Source: CAKSKB01 sp034186235
GTDB lineage: Bacteria; Bacillota; Clostridia; HGM11514
Direction of reading: 5' to 3'
Assembly: GCA_034186235.1 (NCBI GenBank)
Contig: JAXGBA010000145.1
Span: forward strand, 1 to 5,866
Length of the DNA: 5,866 bases
The notes under the pieces were generated by a model. It had not been told where the DNA came from. It made no database searches and worked only from the letters and a program-made list of their open reading frames with translations. A program made the position numbers and the translations under genes. Positions 1-5,866 of the stretch are shown here, in pieces (within the stretch, counting starts at the first letter, position 1; every line of letters begins with the position of its first letter).

Positions 1-656
1 ATTACATCGGGTTCATCTGAAAGATAGATACAGTTGCCCAAAGACTTGCTCATTTTCGCCTTGCCGTCAATCCCCGGAAGCCTCAGGCAAGCGCTGTTTG
101 AAGGCAAAGCGATGTTTGGTTCAACCAAAGTATTGCCGTAAACCATATTGAATTTATGTACGATTTCGCGGCACTGTTCAACCATAGGCATCTGGTCTTC
201 GCCTGCCGGAACGGTAGTTGCACCAAATGCGGTAATATCCGCCGCCTGGCTTATAGGATAGCAGAAAAATCCCACAGGAATACTTGCCTCAAAGTTACGC
301 ATCTGGATTTCGGCCTTAACGGTGGGGTTCCTCTGAACTCTCGAAACTGTAACGAGGTTCATATAGTAAAATGTAAGTTCCGTCAGCTCCGGAATCATCG
401 ACTGAATAAAAATTGTTGACTTTTCGGGGTCAATACCGCACGCAAGATAATCAAGCGCAACCTCTATTATATTGCTTCTGACCTTTTCGGGGTGCTCCGC
501 ATTATCTGTGAGCGCCTGCGCATCGGCAATCATTATATATATATCGTCATAAGCCCCGGAATTCTGAAGCTTAACACGCTCTTTAAGCGAGCCGACATAA
601 TGGCCCACATGAAGCCTTCCGGTGGGACGGTCGCCGGTCAAAATAACTTTTTTCAT
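1..656 (-). CDS. trpS: Tryptophanyl-tRNA synthetase, N-terminal 218 residues (3' end beyond window)
   Basis: Cytoplasmic class I aminoacyl-tRNA synthetase that charges tRNA-Trp with tryptophan using ATP. The reading frame starts at ATG 656-654 (MKKVILTGDRPTGRLHVGHY) and runs open to the left edge, giving 218 complete codons of a family usually about 330-350 residues long. Visible signatures are the class I HIGH motif as HVGH (residues 16-19) inside GDRPTGRLHVGHYVGSL, the GEDQ segment (152-155) followed by MVEQCREIVHKFN, and an intact KMSKS loop (201-205). Thus most of the Rossmann catalytic domain is present and only the C-terminal anticodon-binding helices are missing. The start is supported by GGAGG seven bases upstream and by a consensus promoter. 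The GDRPTG form differs from the GIQPSG/TIGN form of the Bacillus-type enzyme and matches the other bacterial TrpRS group, as recalled from streptococci. No frameshift or lost catalytic motif is seen. Confidence 0.97.
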   Translation of the reverse strand, partial: MKKVILTGDRPTGRLHVGHYVGSLKERVKLQNSGAYDDIYIMIADAQALTDNAEHPEKVRSNIIEVALDYLACGIDPEKSTIFIQSMIPELTELTFYYMNLVTVSRVQRNPTVKAEIQMRNFEASIPVGFFCYPISQAADITAFGATTVPAGEDQMPMVEQCREIVHKFNMVYGNTLVEPNIALPSNSACLRLPGIDGKAKMSKSLGNCIYLSDEPDV

Positions 657-663
657 AAACAAA

Positions 664-668
664 CCTCC
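664..668 (-). promoter_or_regulatory. Ribosome binding site of trpS
   Basis: On the minus strand GGAGG lies seven bases before ATG 656-654, within the context ACGGAGGTTTGTTTATG. It is a full-strength Shine-Dalgarno match at an optimal distance and fixes the trpS start codon. Confidence 0.93.
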
Positions 669-680
669 GTATTGTACATT

Positions 681-695
681 GGTATTTATTATACC
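681..695. repeat. Short inverted repeat over the trpS -10 box
   Basis: GGTAT (681-685) and ATACC (691-695) form a 5-bp inverted repeat with a 5-base centre, covering the -10 box and the predicted transcription start. It could be a small operator, but an arm pair this short in AT-rich promoter DNA may be chance. Confidence 0.3.
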
Positions 696-716
696 ACAAA
701 GCGCCGCTTATGTCAA
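688..716 (-). promoter_or_regulatory. Consensus sigma-A promoter of trpS with extended -10
   Basis: The minus strand reads TTGACA (716-711), a 17-base spacer, then TATAAT (693-688). Both hexamers are exact consensus matches and the spacing is optimal. The -10 is preceded by TGG, giving the extended TGnTATAAT form. Transcription would be expected to start near position 681, leaving a leader of about 25 bases before the trpS ATG. The sequence suggests strong, housekeeping-type expression. No T-box or attenuator could fit in so short a leader. Confidence 0.92.
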
Positions 717-720
717 CAGC

Positions 721-754
721 AAAAATGCGGACGGCCAGTAATTGCCGTCCGCAT
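721..754 (-). terminator. Intrinsic terminator of the SLH surface-protein gene
   Basis: Transcribed leftward, the minus strand forms a perfect 11-bp stem, ATGCGGACGGC (754-744) pairing with GCCGTCCGCAT (735-725), around the 8-base loop AATTACTG. The stem is followed at once by a T-run (725-721). It begins about 20 bases after the TAA stop (776-774) of the surface-protein gene. The T-run is only on the leftward side, so it acts for the minus strand and insulates trpS from read-through. Confidence 0.93.
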
Positions 755-773
755 AATATCGGATTAACCCAAT

Positions 774-3700
774 TTATTTTACAATTCTTGAAAGAAGGCT
801 TGCAGCCTGTGCACGGGTTGCATTTGCAGCAGGGCCGAAAGTGCCGTCGCCCATACCCGAGATAAGACCTACCGAAGAAGCCACATCAACTGATGACTTA
901 GCCCAATCGGCAATTTCATTCTTATCGGTAAACGAATCGATACCGCCGTTTGCACCGTTCTTACCAAGGTAAGAATAAGCGTTCACGATAATAACCGCCA
1001 TTTCCTGACGGGTGATGTTATCGTTCGGTCTGAACAAACCGTCAAAGCCTGTGATGATACCGGCATCAGCGCAAGCGCCTACATAAACCGAGTACCACTC
1101 TGCGGAATCAACATCTTTAAAGCCTGCAGTTTTATCTTCAAGCTTAAGTGTGCGGGCAATAAGTGCCGCAAATTCAGCTCTTGTAATATTTCTGTCAGGT
1201 TCAAATGTCTTTTCGGTTACACCCGTTACAATGCCGGCTTTATACATAGCCATTACATCAGTTTTTGCCCAATGGTCAGCCATGTCTTCAAAGCAAAAGC
1301 TTTCGGCTGTGTCAAGGTTCGGGTTTGTCGTATCGGTTGAGTAGAAACCGCCGTTTCCGGTATTCTTGTTGCCGTAAGGATCTGAAACCGTTCCGCCTCC
1401 GCCCTGTCCGCCGCCTTGGGGAGTGTCTTCGGAAACTGACGAGGAATAGAACACCAGCTCAGACAATGTTTTCATATAAACAACAAGCTTGTCGCCCGAA
1501 ACATATTTTACCGCCTCATTTGTGCCGATTGCGCCCTCTGCCGAAGCAAACGAGTCATCCTTGCATCTTGCGGTAATATCAACATATCTGCCCTTAGAAG
1601 TGAGAATTGCCAGTTTCCTGCCGGAAACATTGGGAAGCTCAACCCTGATAAGTTTATCGGCTGAAGCTTTTGCCCCGAACGAAAGCGCTGCATATATATC
1701 TCCGTTAAGATTTCCGGAAGCTGCTGCCGAATATACGGGAGCAGTAAATGAGCCGTTCCAGGAATCCGACGAAAGCTTTGTACCTACCTGGATATTGGTT
1801 GTAACGGTTCCGATAGGAGTCTGAGAAATCATATCGATTCCGGGCTGCTGTGCAGCTTTGTTTACATTGAGTGTAAGAACCGCACCGTTTGCGATATCAA
1901 ACTCCGAATTGTTACCGTTATAAACAAGGTCATAAGTCTTATTTGAAGCAACTGTGCCTTTGGTAATAATACCGGCATTATACTCGGAAATTGCAGTTTC
2001 AATAAGGAGAGCAGCCTTATCAACCGTCTGCTGCGCCGAAGCCGCATTAGATCTTACAGCCTTTGCATCGGCTACAGCAGTTTTAACAGCATCGTAAAGT
2101 TCCTGAGTGCCCTGACCGTATTCACTGTCAACACTTGCATAACCGAGAATTCCTTCACCGGCAGCAATGGCCTGATCAAGTTTTGTGAAATCAACATCTT
2201 CTGGATAAATCACCAAATCTGTTGCACTTGAATAGAACTGAATATATCCGTCCATATCGGAAAGATTTGTTCCGGTATATGTGTGATTATAAAGCAGATC
2301 ACCGTTTATGTAGCAAGCATATTTAACACCATCGGCAACATCATAAACACCGATCGTCATCTTGTAATCAGTATTTACACTAAAGCCTGTACCGAAGTTA
2401 TCGATACCGGGGCGTGTGGGATTCCAAAGCTGCGCTTCAAGGTGGTCATCATGGAACCACATAAGGTAACCGCAATTGGAATTGTTGCTCCAAATTTTGG
2501 TTGTCGGATCCTGAACTCTGAACAAGAAACCGCCGTTAACGCTTGTTCCTTCATCGCCCTGGAGCTTACAGCCAAATGTAAAGAGAACATTCTTATACTT
2601 CTTATAATTGTAAGTCACGCAGGAGCCCGCTTTTACAGTCATCGAACCGTCTGCATTAAACTGCGGAGTGGAACCTGAGATTACCGTCCAGTGAGAAGGA
2701 TCTGTATCCGCAATAATCGGCTTAAGCGACATGTATTCAACATTCGTGATAACCGAAAGCTTGAACATGTTGATGGCGGTCCTTATAGCTTCAACCTGCG
2801 AATCAACCTCAAACTGAACCGCATCTTCATTTGCCGCAACGGCATTTGCCGCCGCAATAGCAGCTTTAAGATTATCAACCGATTTCTGTGTATACTGACC
2901 TTCCAAAGAACCTACAACTGCGTTATTAACAAGCTTTCTTGCTTCTTCAATACGGTCGTAAAGTTCATCTTTGTCAACATCACCGCCAAAGGTGATTGTA
3001 ACCTCGTTTGACTTAACCTTATCGCCGAATACGCCGTTATAATCAACGGGCATAATTTCATAGTAAATCTTCCTGCCCTCGTATTCGGGAAGAACCTTGA
3101 GTTTTTTTCCATAATATCCGGTTCTTTCATATTTTCTTGTTGAAGGATTATAAATATACCAGATTGTTTCCGAAAGTGATTCGACATCACCGTCGGCATC
3201 GATAAAGTCATAATCCGCCTCAAGAATGTTACCCGACGAAGGATTGCCCGCAACGGTCGCATTTTCAACAACAGGCTTGTTGCCATAAGCATTTGAATCT
3301 GCACCGATATCCGACATATCGATATTTCTGAAATCCGGGATAGTCTGCCTTACCTTTGCAAGCCCCGCATCGGTAAGCTTGAAGTTTTCGTTATCATAAT
3401 CAACAAACAAGTCCTTTTCGGGAGATCTTGAGAAATATGTATGGCTTTCTGTTCCGATATAGCCGTTATAAAGAGCACCCAATCCCTTTACAACAAGGTT
3501 GTTGTTAAACTCATTCTGGAATTTCGGAGCATACTGATGCGCAATGTTCGTAAGCGCCGCATAATCTTCCGCATTGGCCTTCGAAGGATGGTCTTTATCA
3601 TGATATTTATCATAATAAACCTTCAGTGTGGATTCAAAGAAATCCTTTGAAAGGAGTTCCGTCCACGGCTGCCACTGAGTACCCTTAAAGCGTTCCTTAT

Positions 3701-5866
3701 ATGTGTCGGTATAATAGCCGCCGTTTAAGAGATTATCATCCCAGTAATCATAAAACTTATTACCGCTGTAGTTGATACCGTAGTAACCGAGGAAAGAAGA
3801 GATATACTGACCGGTTGCAGCATCATAATCACCGAAGCCCTGGAACTGCTGAGCATAAGGGTTATCAACGAAAATGTTGTTTTCAACGCGTGAATACTGA
3901 CCGCCATATGTCTTTGAAGCAAAATACTGCCCGCCGTGTTCCGCTACCATAGTACCCTGGTAGAAAACATTATCATGAAGATATGGGCCGGTGTTACCGT
4001 CATCCCAGAAAATCGACTGTGACCAGCCTGCAGCATAAAGTCCGCCGTTGTGGTGGAAGTAGTTATATGCTATCTCATGACCGAAGTTCTGCGGATTTCT
4101 GCCCCAATAAATCGCACCCATATCCCCCGTCCACTGAACAGCGTGGTGGATTTCGTTTCTTAATATCTTATGGCACATACCGCTAAATCCCATAATCTGG
4201 TGGGTTGAATAGCTGATTTCGTTATTCTCAACGGTCTGGTTATAGCCGCTAACATTAACCGAGGGCGAATAGGAAAGCTTAAGTGAGCTAAGCTTTTTGA
4301 ATACATTGTTTCTTACAATGTTTCCGCCGCCGGTAAGGGTTTTCGTGTTTCCGCCCGTAATTCTGATACCGCCTGCAGCACCGTCAACAAGATAGCAGTT
4401 CTGCATAACATTTTCATCACCGTCGAAAACATTGGAATCGGTAAAATGAGCAAAGGTACACTTATCAACCTTTGAATTTTTCATTCCCGAAAGATTGAAT
4501 GCCGATGCTCTTACATACTCAAAATCGATGCCTTCAATGTTTATGCCTTCGCTCTGATAAGCAGTAATAAATGCTTTTTCAGCATAAGGAATCATTATTT
4601 CTGCCTTGGAAATGTTGTCCGGGTCATAAGGATAGAAATAAATCTTGGAGTTTTCGGTATCCATATAAGATTCACCGGGCATATCGATTTCATCTAAGAG
4701 ATTGGAGAAATAAAACTCATCACCGGACTTTGGAACATAATCGCCTACACCGTATTTGATTGTGAGCGCTTTATCGTCCGCATTGAACGCCGAAACATAG
4801 TTTGAACTGTAAGCCCAATGCACACCGAAGTGCGCAATTATCATAAGATCTTTAAGGTCGGATTTCCAGAGCTTTGCTCTGTCTGTTTCATCATTATATG
4901 TGATGGTAGAAGGCTCTCCGCCTTTTTTGCCGTCGCCGGATTTTACCGTAACAGGTCTGTCAATCGCACCTTCGCCTTCCTGAACATCCTGGTTCGGCCA
5001 GCGCGCGATGCTCATAGCCTGTCCGTTAACATAGAGCCTTACCTGATTCGAGAACTTATCGTTTCTTCCGTCCTTTGCAACCTTACCGCTGTGGCTGTAG
5101 TCGGTCAAAGCCGGCATACCGCTCGGAAATACGGAGGAAAGATCCGCAACATAAAGATTTTCCCTTGCAACATCATCAATAACGCAATCGAGAATATCCG
5201 AATCGGTAACCTTTGAAACAAGGTTTTCAACATGTTTTCCGCCTGTTATTCTTACTTTTTCGTTATTATAAGGCTTAAAGGTCAGATTTTTGTCAGCACT
5301 TGTGAGCGAAAGAGTTGTTTCTCTGTAATACTCACCGCCGCGCAGATAAATTGTAATCTGATCATCATAGCCGTTTGCACGGAGTGCTCTTGCTGTATCT
5401 CTTGCCTTTTCAAACGAAGCGAAAGGTGCGTCAACAGAACCGTCTCCGCTGTCGGAACCGTTGGGAGCAATAAAGTATGCAACATCACCGTTCACAACAT
5501 CAACAGCAGCAGAAGTAACCGCTGTACCGGCTATGTTAAGAGAGTTTTTAGGTATAACCGTAACTCTGATTTTCTTGCCTATATCATCTTTTGTAATTGT
5601 GTAAGATTTATCTGTTCCTACTTCGGTCCATGTTGTACCGTCAGCGGAAATTTCCCACTTAAATTCACTCTTATCGGCATATTCTCCGCCTTCATAATCA
5701 TACTTTGCGGAAACATTCATGCCGAAAGATGCGCTGCCAGATACAGTAACATTTGAAACCGAAGGCTTTACGCTTTCGGGGTCAACAATCTTGCCTGCAG
5801 TTTCAAGGATAACCGGCTCGCCGTCTTTTGGGTCAACCGTAGAAGAAGGTGTAATGATTACTCTTA
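774..5866 (-). CDS. Large SLH-anchored surface protein with parallel beta-helix (GH141-like) domain, 5'-truncated by window edge
   Basis: Probable cell-surface carbohydrate-active protein held on the cell wall by SLH repeats. From the right edge the frame is open for 1696 codons to TAA 776-774. The first ATG (5720) is internal, because the frame continues upstream with 48 further codons in the same Ig-like fold and has no RBS or signal peptide there. Residues numbered from the edge: Ig-like tail 1-26; Ig-like module 33-124; parallel beta-helix domain about 127-856; Ig-like module 863-958; FIVAR 962-1036; LamG/concanavalin-like jelly roll about 1042-1222; FIVAR 1224-1298; beta-rich segment 1299-1478; Gly-rich linker 1479-1511; SLH repeats 1523-1574, 1582-1633 and 1645-1696. 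The beta-helix part shows hallmarks of GH141-like and related families, but the substrate cannot be read from the sequence; a plant or mucin glycan is inference. Export is implied by the SLH domains, and the signal peptide must lie beyond the edge. A terminator follows the stop codon. Confidence 0.95.
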   Translation of the reverse strand, partial: RVIITPSSTVDPKDGEPVILETAGKIVDPESVKPSVSNVTVSGSASFGMNVSAKYDYEGGEYADKSEFKWEISADGTTWTEVGTDKSYTITKDDIGKKIRVTVIPKNSLNIAGTAVTSAAVDVVNGDVAYFIAPNGSDSGDGSVDAPFASFEKARDTARALRANGYDDQITIYLRGGEYYRETTLSLTSADKNLTFKPYNNEKVRITGGKHVENLVSKVTDSDILDCVIDDVARENLYVADLSSVFPSGMPALTDYSHSGKVAKDGRNDKFSNQVRLYVNGQAMSIARWPNQDVQEGEGAIDRPVTVKSGDGKKGGEPSTITYNDETDRAKLWKSDLKDLMIIAHFGVHWAYSSNYVSAFNADDKALTIKYGVGDYVPKSGDEFYFSNLLDEIDMPGESYMDTENSKIYFYPYDPDNISKAEIMIPYAEKAFITAYQSEGINIEGIDFEYVRASAFNLSGMKNSKVDKCTFAHFTDSNVFDGDENVMQNCYLVDGAAGGIRITGGNTKTLTGGGNIVRNNVFKKLSSLKLSYSPSVNVSGYNQTVENNEISYSTHQIMGFSGMCHKILRNEIHHAVQWTGDMGAIYWGRNPQNFGHEIAYNYFHHNGGLYAAGWSQSIFWDDGNTGPYLHDNVFYQGTMVAEHGGQYFASKTYGGQYSRVENNIFVDNPYAQQFQGFGDYDAATGQYISSFLGYYGINYSGNKFYDYWDDNLLNGGYYTDTYKERFKGTQWQPWTELLSKDFFESTLKVYYDKYHDKDHPSKANAEDYAALTNIAHQYAPKFQNEFNNNLVVKGLGALYNGYIGTESHTYFSRSPEKDLFVDYDNENFKLTDAGLAKVRQTIPDFRNIDMSDIGADSNAYGNKPVVENATVAGNPSSGNILEADYDFIDADGDVESLSETIWYIYNPSTRKYERTGYYGKKLKVLPEYEGRKIYYEIMPVDYNGVFGDKVKSNEVTITFGGDVDKDELYDRIEEARKLVNNAVVGSLEGQYTQKSVDNLKAAIAAANAVAANEDAVQFEVDSQVEAIRTAINMFKLSVITNVEYMSLKPIIADTDPSHWTVISGSTPQFNADGSMTVKAGSCVTYNYKKYKNVLFTFGCKLQGDEGTSVNGGFLFRVQDPTTKIWSNNSNCGYLMWFHDDHLEAQLWNPTRPGIDNFGTGFSVNTDYKMTIGVYDVADGVKYACYINGDLLYNHTYTGTNLSDMDGYIQFYSSATDLVIYPEDVDFTKLDQAIAAGEGILGYASVDSEYGQGTQELYDAVKTAVADAKAVRSNAASAQQTVDKAALLIETAISEYNAGIITKGTVASNKTYDLVYNGNNSEFDIANGAVLTLNVNKAAQQPGIDMISQTPIGTVTTNIQVGTKLSSDSWNGSFTAPVYSAAASGNLNGDIYAALSFGAKASADKLIRVELPNVSGRKLAILTSKGRYVDITARCKDDSFASAEGAIGTNEAVKYVSGDKLVVYMKTLSELVFYSSSVSEDTPQGGGQGGGGTVSDPYGNKNTGNGGFYSTDTTNPNLDTAESFCFEDMADHWAKTDVMAMYKAGIVTGVTEKTFEPDRNITRAEFAALIARTLKLEDKTAGFKDVDSAEWYSVYVGACADAGIITGFDGLFRPNDNITRQEMAVIIVNAYSYLGKNGANGGIDSFTDKNEIADWAKSSVDVASSVGLISGMGDGTFGPAANATRAQAASLLSRIVK
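777..1298 (-). repeat. Three S-layer homology (SLH) repeats
   Basis: Repeat 1 (1143-1298) has FEDMADHWAKTDV, AGIVTG and NITRAEFAALIARTL. Repeat 2 (966-1121) has FKDVDSAEWYSVYV, AGIITG and NITRQEMAVIIVNAY. Repeat 3 (777-932) has FTDKNEIADWAKSSV, VGLISG and NATRAQAASLLSRIVK, ending at the stop codon. Together they form the usual trimeric SLH unit that binds pyruvylated secondary cell-wall polymer. The ITRAE-type motif is TRAE, TRQE and TRAQ in order; the Gln in repeat 3 is a common variant. A Gly-rich linker (1332-1430, PQGGGQGGGG) precedes them. Confidence 0.95.
1431..1970 (-). other. Unassigned beta-rich segment before the SLH linker
   Basis: Residues 1299-1478. I do not recognise a named family for the whole segment. 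It contains predicted strands (VLTLNVNK, GTVTTNIQVGTKL, LIRVELPNVSGRKLAIL, GRYVDITARC) and ends with KYVSGDKLVVYMKTLSELVF. That ending resembles the G-x-x-x-x-V-x-T-x-x-L/F-T-E-F-V strand often found just ahead of SLH repeats in Clostridia surface proteins. It may be one or two small beta-sandwiches serving as a wall-proximal stalk. Confidence 0.5.
1971..2195 (-). repeat. FIVAR-type helical module, copy 2
   Basis: Residues 1224-1298: DFTKLDQAIAAGEGILGYAS, YGQGTQELYDAVKTAVADAK and ASAQQTVDKAALLIETAI. It has the same three-helix layout as copy 1, with a Gly/Ser/Tyr-rich turn before helix 2. With copy 1 it flanks the jelly roll. Confidence 0.72.
2199..2741 (-). other. Concanavalin/LamG-like jelly-roll domain
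   Basis: Residues about 1042-1222. Alternating beta-strand patterns rich in aromatic and small residues include VLFTFGCKLQGDEG, GGFLFRVQDPTTKIW, CGYLMWFHDDHLEAQLW, YKMTIGVYDVADGVKYACYI, NGDLLYNHTYTGTNLSDMDG and YIQFYSSATDLVIYPED. The closing pattern (short hairpin with NGD, then G-Y-I-x-F/L-x-S) is typical of the concanavalin-like lectin/glucanase fold used as a carbohydrate-binding or accessory domain. No catalytic residues are evident, so a binding role is favoured. Confidence 0.65.
2757..2981 (-). repeat. FIVAR-type helical module, copy 1
   Basis: Residues 962-1036, DVDKDELYDRIEEARKLVNN, SVDNLKAAIAAANAVAANED and VEAIRTAINMFKL. Three amphipathic helices with the L..I..A, L..AI..A and ..L..AI periodicity match FIVAR modules of Gram-positive surface proteins. 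Such modules are usually stalk or spacer units and sometimes bind sugars. Confidence 0.75.
2991..3278 (-). repeat. Ig-like module, copy after the beta-helix
   Basis: Residues 863-958: KPVVENATVAGNPSSGNILE, ADYDFIDADGDVESL, TIWYIYNPSTRKYE and YEGRKIYYEIMPVDYNG. It aligns by eye with the upstream copy at KPxVxNxTVxG, A-x-Y-D, the core Trp and G-x-K-I...P. The Ig-like modules therefore bracket the beta-helix on both sides. Confidence 0.75.
3297..5486 (-). other. Right-handed parallel beta-helix domain, putative glycan-active catalytic module
   Basis: Residues about 127-856 from the edge. It opens with YFIAPNGSDSGDG, APFASFEKARDTARAL, IYLRGGEYYRETTLSL and KVRITGG, the usual N-terminal cap of pectate-lyase-like helices. 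A beta insertion follows, with LYVNGQAMSIARWPN (277-291) and YFSNLLDEIDMPGE (385-398), leading to KIYFYPYDPD. Coils then repeat an Asn ladder: NIVRNNVF, QTVENNEI, HKILRNEI, HEIAYNYF, PYLHDNVF and SRVENNIF. Conserved acidic segments DMGAIYWGRN (581-590) and FWDDGNTG (619-626) probably line the active cleft. In known families this combination occurs in glycoside hydrolases such as GH141 and in related unclassified proteins, so assignment to GH141 itself is tentative. After the helix, residues about 690-860 are a less regular cap. Confidence 0.8.
5493..5768 (-). repeat. Ig-like module, copy before the beta-helix
   Basis: Residues 33-124 from the edge: KPSVSNVTVSGSASFGMNVS, then AKYDYEGGEYADKSEFKWEI and DDIGKKIRVTVIPKNS. 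The pattern (TVxG, A-Y-D-Y, a core Trp, then G-K-K-I-R-V and a Pro) is that of the tandem Ig-like modules common in Clostridia and Paenibacillus surface proteins. The preceding residues 1-26 (RVIITPSSTVDPKDGEPVI) look like the last strands of another copy, so the tandem array continues beyond the window. These modules usually act as spacers or glycan-binding units. Confidence 0.75.

Noticed and set aside
533..545. Alternating AT run as a microsatellite or phase-variable tract
   Set aside because: It encodes the DDIYIMIAD segment in the conserved part of TrpRS, and the run is short.
492..767. Plus-strand open frame crossing the trpS start and the intergenic gap
   Set aside because: It runs antisense through the trpS coding region, promoter and the terminator hairpin, so it is a chance frame.
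1381..1420. Gly-codon-rich stretch as a nucleotide repeat
   Set aside because: The codons vary and simply encode the PQGGGQGGGG linker; there is no exact tandem DNA repeat.
2912..3304. Minus-strand open frame of 130 codons in another frame
   Set aside because: It overlaps the surface-protein gene on the same strand and its Met/Leu/Arg-rich translation is typical of an out-of-frame shadow.
4818..5216. Plus-strand open frame of 132 codons
   Set aside because: It is antisense to the beta-helix coding region and has no recognisable domain or initiation signal.
5718..5720. ATG as the start codon of the large surface protein
   Set aside because: The frame stays open upstream to the edge, the added residues complete the Ig-like module, and there is no RBS or signal peptide after this Met.
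5232..5756. Plus-strand open frame of 174 codons
   Set aside because: It lies wholly antisense to the well-supported surface-protein gene, has no RBS seen, and its Cys/Arg/Ile-rich translation resembles no known protein.
1..5866. CRISPR array, tRNA, rRNA, insertion sequence or toxin-antitoxin pair
   Set aside because: Nearly all of the window is explained by two coding regions and a short gap; no direct repeat array, cloverleaf, transposase motif or terminal inverted repeats were seen.

Overview
The window looks like chromosomal DNA from a Gram-positive anaerobe of the class Clostridia, probably a gut or other polysaccharide-degrading lineage. The evidence is a very large cell-wall protein ending in three SLH repeats, FIVAR and Ig-like modules typical of Firmicutes surface enzymes, a strong GGAGG ribosome binding site, a consensus sigma-A promoter and moderate GC content. 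Genus cannot be fixed from the sequence. SLH-anchored carbohydrate enzymes of this style are known from pectin- and hemicellulose-degrading Clostridia (Monoglobus is one example), but that placement is inference.

Both genes lie on the minus strand, and both are cut by the window edges. Reading in the direction of transcription, positions 5866 to 774 encode one continuous frame of 1696 codons with no start in the window. It is the C-terminal part of a modular surface protein. In order it holds the end of one Ig-like module, a complete Ig-like module, a roughly 730-residue right-handed parallel beta-helix domain resembling GH141-type and related carbohydrate-active proteins, another Ig-like module, a FIVAR helical module, a concanavalin/LamG-like jelly roll, a second FIVAR module, an unassigned beta-rich segment, a Gly-rich linker and three SLH repeats. 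The likely role is an enzyme acting on a complex plant or host glycan while held on the cell wall.

The 117-bp gap (657-773) is compact. It has a strong intrinsic terminator for the surface-protein gene (11-bp perfect stem plus T-run), then four bases later the -35 box of a perfect-consensus extended -10 promoter, a short leader and a canonical ribosome binding site. These drive trpS (tryptophanyl-tRNA synthetase), whose first 218 codons occupy positions 656 to 1. The leader is too short for a T-box riboswitch, so trpS here looks constitutively expressed. The two genes are neighbours in the same orientation but are transcriptionally separate, with no evident functional link.

I see no RNA genes, mobile elements, CRISPR arrays or clear novel system. 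The most interesting content is the architecture of the surface protein, its candidate active site and its unassigned domain.
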